Shown: positions 18,668 through 27,560 of the stretch, one piece after another | How the letters are laid out: each line of letters opens with the position of its first letter | How positions within the stretch are numbered: the stretch's first letter is position 1 | Origin: Gramella sp. MT6 | GTDB taxonomy: Bacteria; Bacteroidota; Bacteroidia; Flavobacteriales; Flavobacteriaceae | Length of the DNA: 64,000 nucleotides | Assembly (NCBI RefSeq): GCF_019357415.1 | Contig: NZ_CP048410.1 | Location: 3,126,501-3,190,500 of the forward strand | Reading direction: 5' to 3' | Translations under genes and position numbers: made by a program | The notes under the pieces: model-generated | Seen by the model: only the letters and a program-made list of their open reading frames with translations | What the model was told of the DNA's origin: nothing | The model's database searches: none

Positions 18668-19444
18668 ATGAAATTGTCCCGATCAGAAATAAAGGAATTT
18701 TTAGACGAGAAAGTTATAAGGTATAACACGCCTAAATTCATTGAATCTGATCCTATTCAAATCCCACATCTTTTCTCTAAAAAAGAGGATATTGAAATTG
18801 CCGGATTTCTTACCGCTACTATCGCCTGGGGTAACAGAAAAAGTATCCTTAACAATTCTGAGAAGTTGATGAAACTAATGGATATGAGTCCATATGATTT
18901 TGTAGTGAATCATCAGGAAAGTGATCTTGATAACCTGGATGGTTTTGTACATAGAACATTTAATTCTACAGATCTAAAATACTTTATAAAGGCATTAAAT
19001 AATATTTACCAAAATCATACGGGTCTTGAGAGAATTTTCACGGAAGGCTCTGAAATCAATAGTTTGCAGCCAGCGATCCATAATTTTAAATCAGTATTTT
19101 TTGAAATCCCCCATGAAAAGAGAACCGAAAAACATGTAAGTGATCCTTTAAAGAATTCCGCTGCAAAACGTATCAATATGTTCTTAAGATGGATGGTGAG
19201 AGATGATAGAACTGGGGTTGATTTTGGACTCTGGAAAAACCTCTCTCCTTCTCAGTTATCCTGTCCTTTGGATGTACATTCAGGAAACGTTGCCCGGAAA
19301 CTAGGATTGCTAAAAAGAAAGATGAACGATGCCAAAGCCCTGGCTGAATTAGACCAGAACTTAAGAAAGATGGATCCTCAGGATCCTGTGAAATATGACT
19401 TTGCACTATTTGGCCTTGGAGTCTTTGAAAAAGGGCAATTTTAG
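18668..19444 (+). CDS. TIGR02757/DUF2400 family protein
   Basis: A 258-residue cytosolic protein of a conserved bacterial family without a firm function. Typical features are FIESDPIQIPHLFSKKEDIE near the N terminus, the segment IAWGNRKSI, and, in the C-terminal half, RINMFLRWMVRDD followed by GVDFGLWK and CPLDVHSGNVARKLGLL. The helical C-terminal part with DVHxGNVARKLGL resembles the HhH region of DNA glycosylases, which hints at DNA repair but is not proof. It is monocistronic. Confidence 0.88.
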   Translation: MKLSRSEIKEFLDEKVIRYNTPKFIESDPIQIPHLFSKKEDIEIAGFLTATIAWGNRKSILNNSEKLMKLMDMSPYDFVVNHQESDLDNLDGFVHRTFNSTDLKYFIKALNNIYQNHTGLERIFTEGSEINSLQPAIHNFKSVFFEIPHEKRTEKHVSDPLKNSAAKRINMFLRWMVRDDRTGVDFGLWKNLSPSQLSCPLDVHSGNVARKLGLLKRKMNDAKALAELDQNLRKMDPQDPVKYDFALFGLGVFEKGQF

Positions 19445-19505
19445 AGCTTGGTAGTCTCATTTATTTTAGTTTTCTTTAACAAATTAAAAACTTGATTTCT
19501 TATTA

Positions 19506-20717
19506 ATGATAAGTCCCGCAATTCCCGCTAATGAGGAAAAAAGGCTTGATTCAATCAAAAACCTTGATATCATTGGCTCGCTTCCTGAAGAAACCTATGA
19601 TAGCATCACCAAACTTGCCAGTGCTATATGCGAAACGCCGATAGCGATCATTTCAATTCTGGATAGGGAGATCAATTGGTTTAAGTCTAAAGTGGGAACA
19701 TCAATAGAAAGGTCTGAAAGAGAGTTTTCCTTTTGTGGGCATGCTATTTTAGAGCCTCAAAAATTATTTGAGGTTCCCAATACCTTAAAAGATATTCGTT
19801 TCAAGGATAATCCTCTTGCTATTGCCAAGGAAGGTGCTATAAGGTTTTATGCAGGTGCTCCAATCTTAGATGAAGAAGGTTTACCACTCGGCACGCTTTG
19901 CGTTTTAGACTCTAAAGAACATCATTTAACCGATGCCCAGAAAACTGCGTTAAAAGCTCTGGCCAAACAGGTCGAAGTATTATTTGAATACCGGCGAAAG
20001 AATAAAGAACTCGAGAAACTGAAAAATGATCTTGATGACAACAACCGTATTTTAAGGGGATTCGCCAGTACTGTTTCGCATGACCTTAAAATGCCGCTTG
20101 CTAATATGATCATTACTGCAGACATTCTGAAAGCAAAGTATTCTTCAAACCTGGACGAAGAAGGAATTAAATATTTAAATTATCTCAAGCAATCAGGGCT
20201 TACCCTTAGTGATTATATCAACGGACTTCTGGATCACTATTCCAGCAATGTAGATGCAGATAAAGATCAGGAATTCTTCCTTAACGATCTATTAGAAGAT
20301 ATTATAGACCTTCTAAACATCGCTGAAAATTGCGAAATCAATTTACCTGATAACAATCTTAAAATCTATGGTAATGGTGCGGCTGTAGGGCAAGTCTTTA
20401 TGAATCTTATAAGTAACAGTCTTAAATATAATAGCAACGAAAGGATCATTATTGATATAGATTGTACAGAGAACCGTGAATTTTTCAATTTTAGCATACA
20501 GGATAACGGTATTGGTATTCCAGATAATAAACACGATGAGATCTTTGAGCTTTTCACCACAGCCGCAGAAAAGGACCGGCAGGGAAAAAAAGGTCATGGA
20601 ATCGGGCTTTCTACAGTAAAAAAGATCGTAGGCAGCCTTGGTGGTTTTATTAAGGTAACCTCAATAGAAGGAGAAGGTACCCGTTTCGATTTTAGTATAA
20701 AGCGTTATATTCATTAG
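19506..20717 (+). CDS. Cytosolic GAF-domain histidine kinase
   Basis: A 403-residue sensor kinase without membrane segments. Residues about 20-160 are a GAF domain (ICETPIAIISILDREINWFKS, FCGHAIL, FYAGAPILDEEGLPLGTLCVLD). A short coiled coil leads to the dimerisation domain with phospho-acceptor His in FASTVSHDLKMPLANM (about residue 196). The ATPase domain carries the N-box NLISNSLKYN, G1 DNGIGIPDNK and G2 GHGIGLSTVKKIV. No response regulator is adjacent. The next gene is a paralogue with the same architecture. Confidence 0.93.
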   Translation: MISPAIPANEEKRLDSIKNLDIIGSLPEETYDSITKLASAICETPIAIISILDREINWFKSKVGTSIERSEREFSFCGHAILEPQKLFEVPNTLKDIRFKDNPLAIAKEGAIRFYAGAPILDEEGLPLGTLCVLDSKEHHLTDAQKTALKALAKQVEVLFEYRRKNKELEKLKNDLDDNNRILRGFASTVSHDLKMPLANMIITADILKAKYSSNLDEEGIKYLNYLKQSGLTLSDYINGLLDHYSSNVDADKDQEFFLNDLLEDIIDLLNIAENCEINLPDNNLKIYGNGAAVGQVFMNLISNSLKYNSNERIIIDIDCTENREFFNFSIQDNGIGIPDNKHDEIFELFTTAAEKDRQGKKGHGIGLSTVKKIVGSLGGFIKVTSIEGEGTRFDFSIKRYIH

Positions 20718-20785
20718 ATTAGGATATTTTTTAGGAAAAGTTATTTTTTTTTAAATAACTTTAAATCAATATTTTATTTGGGGAA

Positions 20786-21988
20786 ATGCAACATAAGCTA
20801 GTTCCTTTCAATGAAAAGCTACGGCAAACTGCATTGAAGGAATATAATATACTAAATTCGGGGCCAGACGAAGATTATGACAATCTTACGTTTTTAGCGG
20901 CTACTATATCCAATTCTCCAGTTGCCAAAATTAGTATCGTAGATAAAACCCGAATCTGGAATAAATCGGTATATGGCGCCGAAATCGAAGAAATAGATCG
21001 AAACAACTCTTTCTGTGACCATGCCATTCATAGTGACACACCCATTTATATTCTAAACAGGAGTAAACAACCCGAGTTGTTTGAAGCAGCTAAGGGTATT
21101 TATGATCGGGAATTTTCATTTTATGCCGGGATTCCACTTCATAATCCCCAGGGACATGCCATAGCGGTTTTTTGTGTATTTGATACGAAAGAAAAAGAAC
21201 TTACCAGTGATCAGTTAAAAGCCTTAAAAGCCCTGGCCAAACAGGCAATGAATTTATTTGAATTCCGAAAGCAGAGATTAAAGCTTTATCAGGTTCAGAA
21301 TAAATTGAAAGAAAAATATCATGAACTTGAAAAATTTGCGAGCCTTGTTTCCCATGATCTTAAATCGCCGTTAGCCAATATCATTTCTCTTACTGAATTA
21401 CTAAAGGATGAAAATCAGGGTAAATTTGATGAGGACACCGAACAATACCTGAAATTCCTGGTAGAATCCTCTTACTCTCTACGAAATTATATTGACGGGA
21501 TCTTGAGCTTTTACCGTAGTGATCATGTTATGGAAAAGGATTATACCAATGTTGATCTTCGAAAAATGCTGAAGGGAATTGTCGATCTTTACCAGGTTTC
21601 AGATGATATCAAAATCACCTACCCAGATGACATTATGCTACATAATGTCAATAAGGCTGCCCTAACCCAGGTTTTCATGAACCTTATTAGCAATGCACTG
21701 AAATACAATGATAAGGATCTACGAAAAGTTGAGATAACCTTTGACAAGAATGAAGAATTTTACTTTTTTGAAGTAAGAGACAATGGCAAAGGAATCCCAC
21801 CGGAAAAACACAGCGAAATCTTTGAACTTTTTACCACTTTAGATTCCGTAGATCGCGAAGGAAGTTTAGGTAGCGGTATTGGCCTCGCCACAGTGAGAAA
21901 ACTTATAGAATCTATGGGTGGATCTATTTCACTGGAATCTGAATTAGGCAAAGGCAGCAATTTTAAATTCCGTATTAAAAGGTTTTAG
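20786..21988 (+). CDS. Cytosolic GAF-domain histidine kinase, paralogue of the preceding gene
   Basis: A 400-residue kinase with the same layout: GAF domain (SPVAKISIVDKTRIWNKSVYG, FCDHAI, FYAGIPLHNPQGHAIAVFCVFD), phospho-acceptor His in FASLVSHDLKSPLANI, N-box NLISNALKYND, and G boxes DNGKGIPPEK and GSGIGLATVRKLI. The GAF halves have diverged more than the kinase halves, so the two copies probably sense different ligands while phosphorylating similar partners. It arose by tandem duplication; the gap between the genes is 68 bases. Confidence 0.93.
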   Translation: MQHKLVPFNEKLRQTALKEYNILNSGPDEDYDNLTFLAATISNSPVAKISIVDKTRIWNKSVYGAEIEEIDRNNSFCDHAIHSDTPIYILNRSKQPELFEAAKGIYDREFSFYAGIPLHNPQGHAIAVFCVFDTKEKELTSDQLKALKALAKQAMNLFEFRKQRLKLYQVQNKLKEKYHELEKFASLVSHDLKSPLANIISLTELLKDENQGKFDEDTEQYLKFLVESSYSLRNYIDGILSFYRSDHVMEKDYTNVDLRKMLKGIVDLYQVSDDIKITYPDDIMLHNVNKAALTQVFMNLISNALKYNDKDLRKVEITFDKNEEFYFFEVRDNGKGIPPEKHSEIFELFTTLDSVDREGSLGSGIGLATVRKLIESMGGSISLESELGKGSNFKFRIKRF

Positions 21989-22010
21989 CGCTTAATCGAC
22001 TATCATTTTC

Positions 22011-22018
22011 TATATTTG
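22011..22018 (+). promoter_or_regulatory. TAnnTTTG -7 box upstream of the BatA-like gene
   Basis: TATATTTG, 19 bases upstream of the start at 22038, matches the Bacteroidota -7 element; the -33 element is not clear. Confidence 0.45.
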
Positions 22019-22037
22019 AGAAACCTTATTCCTTAAT

Positions 22038-23957
22038 ATGCATTTTCAACAGCCGGAATTACTGTATGCCCTTATTCTACTTATTATTCCGCTGATCGTC
22101 CATTTGTTCCGTTTAAGAAAATTCCAAAAGGAAGATTTTACCAATGTAAAGTTCCTGAAAAAAGTAATTCAGGAAACCCGAAAAAGTTCCCGGCTCAAGA
22201 AATTTCTGATCCTTGCTTCAAGATTACTGCTACTCACCTGTTTGATCCTGGCATTCGCACAACCATTTATTCCTGCGAGTGACAAAGCCCTTAACGAACC
22301 TCAGACCCTCATATATCTGGACAATTCATTTAGCATGCAGGCTGGTAATGATCAATCTTCAAGTTTTCAAAAAGCACTAAATTCATTACTGGAGAATTTA
22401 GAAGGAGAAAAAAATATCGGCTTTTTCACTAATACGAGGGAATATTTTGATCGAAATACAACCGAACTTAAAGCCGAACTTCAAAATATTGAGCTTACCG
22501 AAAAACAATTAAGTTTTAGAGAAATTAACCTGAAGGCTGAAAATTACTTCAGGGATCAGGATAATGAGGATAATGACCTGGTAATCATTTCAGATTTTCA
22601 AAGATCGATGAACCTGCCAACTGATATAAATAAAACAGAATTTGATTATCATTTCATTCAACAATTAACGCCTGAAATAAATAATGCCAGTCTGGACACT
22701 GTTTTCGTAGAAGAAACCTCTCCGGAAAGTACCACGCTTAAAATCATTACCAGTTCAAATAAATTATCTGAAGAACCGGTTACCATATCTATTTATGATC
22801 AAGAAACTTTATTAGGAAGAAATACAGTTCAGTTTGTAGAAGATAGATCAACAGAGGTAACGTTCAGACTTCAAAATAATAGCATCGCCAGAGGTCGCAT
22901 AGAAATTGAAGATTTGGGACTTTCTTACGATAACCAGCTTTATTTCAATATCAACGAAAATCCTAAAATTCAAGTTGTAATAATTTCTGCTGAGGAAACA
23001 GATTTTTTAAATCGTATTTATACAGAACCGGAATTCGAAACCTTTAATTTCAGACCAAATCAAATCGATTTTAACCGATTGAACTCGGCAAACCTCATTA
23101 TTTTAAATGAAATTGAACAGCTTCCCTCCTCTTTGATCAACAATCTCTCTACGGTTAAAGAGAATGGAGCCTCTGTTATTATTATTCCTTCTGAAGAGGC
23201 TCAAGGTTATGGACAATTATTAAATAGCTTTGGATTTTCAGCATTTTCAGATAATGTAAATTCTGAAAGACTGATCACAGACATTTCCTTTGACCACCCG
23301 TTGCTCGAAAATGTCTTCGAGGACCGAATAGATAATTTTGAATATCCAAAAGTGTTAACCTCGCACAATTTGTCAGCGAGCAATGCTATTCTTAGCTATC
23401 AGGATGGCAGGGCATTTCTGGCTGGAGAAGATTCGGTTTATCTTTTTAGTGCTGCTCTTAATCAGGTGAATTCTAATTTCAGGAATTCTCCTCTTATCGT
23501 TCCGGTTTTTTATCAAATAGGACTTACCTCGCTTAAAAAAAACCAGTTGTATTATCTTACTGATGAAGAACAGCAAATAGATATTCCGGTAGAACTGGAA
23601 AAAGACCTGGTTCTTCATATCGTTAACGGGGAGACAGATATAATTCCCCAACAGCAGAATTATAATAACCGCGTAGAGATAAGCACAGGAAATATAGACC
23701 TGGAAGCCGGGAATTACAGTGTTTCAAATAATAATTCGATGGTAGGAAGTATCAGTTTTAACTTTCCCAGAACAGAAAGTGATCTAAATTATACCAACCT
23801 AACAGAACTAGAGGGAATCAATATTTATAATTCTACTGAAGAATATTTTTCTGAAACAAATGCTGCCACCCAGATCACTTCTCTTTGGAAATGGTTTGTT
23901 ATTTTTGCCTTAATATTTCTAGCGATCGAAATGCTACTTATAAAATTCCTTAAATGA
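22038..23957 (+). CDS. BatA-like inner-membrane protein
   Basis: A 639-residue protein opening with the double-transmembrane N-terminal domain of BatA-type proteins (FQQPELLYALILLIIPLIVHL, then RKFQKEDFTNVKFLKKV and a second helix LILASRLLLLTCLILAFAQPF). A von Willebrand-like segment follows (LIYLDNSFSMQAG, LVIISDFQRS). Most of the protein is a periplasmic region, and a C-terminal transmembrane helix (WFVIFALIFLAIEMLLI) closes it. Function is unknown; related Bat proteins are tied to oxygen tolerance and envelope stress. The stop overlaps the start of the dihydroorotase-like gene by 4 bases. Confidence 0.86.
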   Translation: MHFQQPELLYALILLIIPLIVHLFRLRKFQKEDFTNVKFLKKVIQETRKSSRLKKFLILASRLLLLTCLILAFAQPFIPASDKALNEPQTLIYLDNSFSMQAGNDQSSSFQKALNSLLENLEGEKNIGFFTNTREYFDRNTTELKAELQNIELTEKQLSFREINLKAENYFRDQDNEDNDLVIISDFQRSMNLPTDINKTEFDYHFIQQLTPEINNASLDTVFVEETSPESTTLKIITSSNKLSEEPVTISIYDQETLLGRNTVQFVEDRSTEVTFRLQNNSIARGRIEIEDLGLSYDNQLYFNINENPKIQVVIISAEETDFLNRIYTEPEFETFNFRPNQIDFNRLNSANLIILNEIEQLPSSLINNLSTVKENGASVIIIPSEEAQGYGQLLNSFGFSAFSDNVNSERLITDISFDHPLLENVFEDRIDNFEYPKVLTSHNLSASNAILSYQDGRAFLAGEDSVYLFSAALNQVNSNFRNSPLIVPVFYQIGLTSLKKNQLYYLTDEEQQIDIPVELEKDLVLHIVNGETDIIPQQQNYNNRVEISTGNIDLEAGNYSVSNNNSMVGSISFNFPRTESDLNYTNLTELEGINIYNSTEEYFSETNAATQITSLWKWFVIFALIFLAIEMLLIKFLK

Positions 23958-25204
23958 AGCTACTTTTAAAATCGGTTATTATTCTGGATGAAAAATCTCC
24001 ATTCCACAATAAAAAAACAGATATTTTCATAGATCACGGTATCATTAAGAAGATTGGTAAAAACCTGAATGAAAAAGCAGATAAGGAAATTAAAATACCA
24101 AATCTGCACGTTTCTAAAGGATGGTTTGATAGTAGTGTAAGTTTTGGAGAACCGGGTTTTGAAGACAGAGAAACCATTGCAAATGGATTAGAAACTGCCG
24201 GCAAATCAGGATTTTCTTCTGTAGCATTGAATCCTTATACCAATCCGGTGCTGGATCATAGCGGAAGTATCTCGGCGGTGAAGGCGAAAGCATCTCATCA
24301 TCCCGTGTACCTTTACCCGGTTGGTGCTCTTACAATTAAAAGCCAGGGAGTTGATCTCGCTGAATTGCTTGATATGCAGGAAGCGGGCGCAGTAAGTTTC
24401 GGAGACTATAAATTACCCTTACGTAATCCAAATTTGCTAAAGATCGCTTTACAATATGCTCAGAATTTTAACGCTTTGATTCAGAGTTATCCTCAGGAGA
24501 ACAGGATAGCTGGCAACGGCATGGTGAATGAACATGAAAACAGCACTTCGCTGGGTCTAAAAGGAATTCCAAATCTGGCTGAAGAACTGCAGATTACCAG
24601 AGACCTTTATTTACTGGAATACACCGGAGGAAAATTGCACATTCCAACCATTTCAACTGAGAAATCGGTTAAACTGATAAGAGACGCTAAGAAAAAAGGA
24701 CTGGATGTTAGCTGCAGTGTGGCCATTCATAATCTTCTATTTACTGACGAGGAATTAAAATCATTTGATGCCAACATAAAGGTACTTCCTCCTCTCAGGA
24801 CGAAAAAAGACTGTAAGGCCCTTATTAAAGGTTTAAAGGACGGAACTATAGATATGGTAACCAGCGACCATAACCCAATAGATGTTGAGCATAAGAAAGT
24901 TGAATTTGATAACGCGCTTTACGGGACTATTGGCTTAGAGTCTGCTTTTGGAGCACTTTCCACTATTTTCGAAAAAGAGGAAGCAATAAAATATCTAACC
25001 GCAGGTAAAGAACGGTTTGGGATCGAAGAGTCTGAAATAGAAAAAGAAGCACCGGTAGACCTTAGTTTGTTTATCCCTGGTGATTCTTTCGATTTTAGTG
25101 AGAAAGATATATTATCCTCATCCAAAAACAGTTTGTTCCTAAATAAGAAGTTAATAGGAAAAGCTTTTGGAGTAGTCACTCAAAAAGGATTTATTAGTAT
25201 ATAA
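23954..25204 (+). CDS. Dihydroorotase homologue, probably non-catalytic
   Basis: A 416-residue amidohydrolase-fold protein close to class I dihydroorotases (FGEPGFEDRETIANGLETA, then NPYTNP where active enzymes have PNTNP). The metal-binding HxH of active enzymes is replaced: the aligned segment is F58-D59-S60-S61-V62-S63, with Ser at both His positions and Gly at the substrate-binding Arg. The later YHVCHVST-like motif reads LHIPTIST. The catalytic Asp of the DHxP motif is kept (TSDHNPID). It therefore looks like a pseudo-dihydroorotase, which in other bacteria supports aspartate transcarbamoylase. It overlaps the BatA-like gene. Confidence 0.85.
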   Translation: MKLLLKSVIILDEKSPFHNKKTDIFIDHGIIKKIGKNLNEKADKEIKIPNLHVSKGWFDSSVSFGEPGFEDRETIANGLETAGKSGFSSVALNPYTNPVLDHSGSISAVKAKASHHPVYLYPVGALTIKSQGVDLAELLDMQEAGAVSFGDYKLPLRNPNLLKIALQYAQNFNALIQSYPQENRIAGNGMVNEHENSTSLGLKGIPNLAEELQITRDLYLLEYTGGKLHIPTISTEKSVKLIRDAKKKGLDVSCSVAIHNLLFTDEELKSFDANIKVLPPLRTKKDCKALIKGLKDGTIDMVTSDHNPIDVEHKKVEFDNALYGTIGLESAFGALSTIFEKEEAIKYLTAGKERFGIEESEIEKEAPVDLSLFIPGDSFDFSEKDILSSSKNSLFLNKKLIGKAFGVVTQKGFISI

Positions 25205-25214
25205 TTTTAAAATC

Positions 25215-25538
25215 ATGGAAACTACAGGACAGGCGAAAACAACAGCTATTGTTGCCTATATTACCATCATTGGTACGATCATCGCATATTTCATGAATCT
25301 GGAACCTAAAGATCGATTTGCGAGTTTTCATTTAAGACAGGCTTTTGGTATAAATATCACTTTTTACCTGATCGGGGCTTTAATGGGTTTATTTGATCAG
25401 GGTTTTATAGTAGGAGCATTTTATTTATTCTTTATCGTTTTATGGGGCTATGGTCTGGTAATGGCGATAAAAGGAGAAGAACGCGAGGTTCCGATATTGG
25501 GACCTTTATTTCAAAAATGGTTTAGTACAATTTCATAA
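25215..25538 (+). CDS. DUF4870-like small membrane protein
   Basis: A 107-residue inner-membrane protein with three predicted helices (about residues 9-27, 42-62 and 64-86). The motif KDRFASFHLRQAFGINIT between the first two helices is typical of the small DUF4870-like proteins, whose function is unknown. The last base of the gene is the first base of the next gene's ATG (TAATG), so the two are coupled. Confidence 0.8.
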   Translation: METTGQAKTTAIVAYITIIGTIIAYFMNLEPKDRFASFHLRQAFGINITFYLIGALMGLFDQGFIVGAFYLFFIVLWGYGLVMAIKGEEREVPILGPLFQKWFSTIS

Positions 25539-26194
25539 TGACAAAAGATTTTTCACTTCAACATATTATTAAAGAACCAAAAATAAAATCGGATAAATCC
25601 CCGGTTTTAATAATGCTTCACGGCTATGGAAGCGATGAAAATGATCTAATTTCTTTCGCAGGAGAATTGCCCGATGATCTTTTTATTATCTCGGCCAAAG
25701 CACCCTATTCCATGCAGCCATATGGAAATGCATGGTATGAAATTCACTGGGATAACAATGACGGGAAATTCAGCGATGATGTGCAGGCGATTACCTCCAG
25801 AGAGACCATCAGGGATTTTATAGATGAAGTGATCAAGAATTACCCGGTAGATGCTAAAAATGTAAATCTTCTGGGTTTTAGTCAGGGAAGTATCTTAAGC
25901 TATGCGGTGGCACTCTCATACCCTGAAAAAATTAAGAATGTCGTTGCACTTAGCGGTTACGTTAACCAGGGAATCCTGAAAGAAGGCTATGAGAAGAACG
26001 ACTTTTCCGGACTTGACTTTTACTGCTCTCATGGTAGCGTTGACCAGGTAATTCCAGTGGATTGGGCCAGAAAAACAAAACCTTTCCTGGATAACCTGGG
26101 AATTAAAAATTCGTATTCAGAATTTCCCGTGGGTCACGGTGTGGCTCCCCAGAACTTCTTTGAATTAAAAGAATGGCTAAAGACCAGGATCTAG
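25538..26194 (+). CDS. Alpha/beta hydrolase, carboxylesterase/phospholipase type
   Basis: A 218-residue esterase of the carboxylesterase/lysophospholipase group. HGYGSDENDLI near residue 29 is the oxyanion region, the nucleophile Ser is in NLLGFSQGSILSYAVALS, the catalytic Asp is in HGSVDQVIPVDWA, and the catalytic His is in FPVGHGVAPQ. No signal peptide is seen, so it is cytosolic. Its stop shares the four bases CTAG with the stop of the convergent gene at 26191. Confidence 0.88.
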   Translation: MTKDFSLQHIIKEPKIKSDKSPVLIMLHGYGSDENDLISFAGELPDDLFIISAKAPYSMQPYGNAWYEIHWDNNDGKFSDDVQAITSRETIRDFIDEVIKNYPVDAKNVNLLGFSQGSILSYAVALSYPEKIKNVVALSGYVNQGILKEGYEKNDFSGLDFYCSHGSVDQVIPVDWARKTKPFLDNLGIKNSYSEFPVGHGVAPQNFFELKEWLKTRI

Positions 26195-26694
26195 TATAAA
26201 GGGTAAAGAAAAGATTTTTCCGGATAGAATTTGATCTCTCCGTCTTCAGCGACTTCATAACTCAGAAAAACCTCTCCCCAGTATGTGCCGTCTGTAAAAT
26301 CTGCGATGATCCACTTATGGTTCAAAACCTTGATCTTATTAATCCGCATATTTCCTTCCATCCCGGCTTGTGGAACTAAAGGATTATCTTCTTCAGCAGA
26401 ATTTTTACTGATAATGGCATCCTCTATTTTCAAAATAAGGTCCTGTGTATCTATTCCTTTATTTTCAAAATAAGTAATGGCATCCTCATTATTCTGTAGG
26501 TTAAAATAATCTTCAACTTCAGATATTTCAGAAAAAGTATCCGCATCTGGAACTTCTTCCATATCAGCCAGAAGATCTTCGAGGCGTTCAATTTTTTCCT
26601 GCTTTGAATCCAGTATCCTCTTATCATTCACGTATATAAAAAGCGTGAATAACACTGAAAATATAAAAAGGTACATTAAGATCTTATTGCGCAT
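26191..26694 (-). CDS. Membrane-anchored protein of unknown function
   Basis: A 167-residue protein with one N-terminal membrane helix (ILMYLFIFSVLFTLFIYV), a short coiled coil (KQEKIERLEDLLADMEEV) and a periplasmic domain containing KIKVLNHKWIIADFTDGTYWGEVFLSYEV. The next gene upstream, an MBL-fold hydrolase, ends 1 base away, so they are in one operon. I recognise no characterised family. Confidence 0.75.
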   Translation of the reverse strand: MRNKILMYLFIFSVLFTLFIYVNDKRILDSKQEKIERLEDLLADMEEVPDADTFSEISEVEDYFNLQNNEDAITYFENKGIDTQDLILKIEDAIISKNSAEEDNPLVPQAGMEGNMRINKIKVLNHKWIIADFTDGTYWGEVFLSYEVAEDGEIKFYPEKSFLYPLY

Positions 26695-26695
26695 T

Positions 26696-27457
26696 CTAAA
26701 CGGTAATTTTTAAATTATCATAAGCCAGATGAACATTCTCTGGTAATTCCTTCTCTACTTCATCATGGAAACCCAGCATATGGCTAATATGGGTAAAATA
26801 GGTGGTTTGTGGTTTAACCCTTTCTACGAATTCCAAAGCTTCTTTGAGATTGAAATGAGAATGGTGTGGTTGAATTCTAAGAGCGCTAACCACAAGGACC
26901 TCAAGGTCCTGAAGCTTCTCTAGCTCCTGGTCTTCTATAGATTTGATATCAGTCAAATATGCAAAATCTTCCATCCTGAAACCGAAAACCTGTAAACGGT
27001 TATGCATGAATTCTATGGGAGTAACAGTTAAACCGTGAAAATTGAACGGTCTATTCTCGATGATATTTTCCTTAACACCAGGAGCTCCAGGATATTTATC
27101 TTTAGTAGTAAAGATATAATCAAAGCGCTTTTGCAAGGCATTTAAAACCCTTTCGTGTCCATAAACCGGAATATCGCCCTGCCTGAAAAAGAAAGGCCTT
27201 ATATCGTCCAGACCGGCCGTATGATCATTATGTTCATGGGTATAAAAAATAGCATCCAGTTTTCTAACATTATTGGCAAGCATTTGCTGCCTGAAATCTG
27301 GTCCGCAATCAATTAAAATATTCAAGTTATTCCAGTTTACAAGTATGGAAACCCTCAAACGCTTGTCTTTTGGATTATCACTAAGGCAGACCGGATGATC
27401 GCTTCCAATGATTGGTATTCCCTGAGATGTACCTGTTCCTAAAAATGTTACTTCCAA
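26696..27457 (-). CDS. MBL-fold metallo-hydrolase, PhnP-like
   Basis: A 253-residue metallo-beta-lactamase-fold hydrolase. It opens with FLGTGTSQGIPIIGSDHPVC, as in PhnP and related cyclic phosphodiesterases, and carries the metal motif FYTHEHNDHTAGLDDIRP (HxHxDH, about residues 75-92). Further ligands are in LTDIKSIED and the terminal THISHMLGFHDEVEKELP. PhnP itself hydrolyses cyclic phosphates, but the substrate here is not known, since no phosphonate genes are near. Confidence 0.88.
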   Translation of the reverse strand: MEVTFLGTGTSQGIPIIGSDHPVCLSDNPKDKRLRVSILVNWNNLNILIDCGPDFRQQMLANNVRKLDAIFYTHEHNDHTAGLDDIRPFFFRQGDIPVYGHERVLNALQKRFDYIFTTKDKYPGAPGVKENIIENRPFNFHGLTVTPIEFMHNRLQVFGFRMEDFAYLTDIKSIEDQELEKLQDLEVLVVSALRIQPHHSHFNLKEALEFVERVKPQTTYFTHISHMLGFHDEVEKELPENVHLAYDNLKITV

Positions 27458-27515
27458 AAGGTGTTATTTTTGACACAAAAGTAAATATATTTTTTCGTAT
27501 GCCTACCGCTTTTAG

Positions 27516-27523
27516 TACTTTTG
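27516..27523 (+). promoter_or_regulatory. TAnnTTTG -7 box
   Basis: TACTTTTG, 37 bases upstream of the start at 27561, matches the Bacteroidota -7 element. Confidence 0.4.
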
Positions 27524-27560
27524 AAGTACACAAAGAAATTGTTTACTAAAAAGAAAAACT

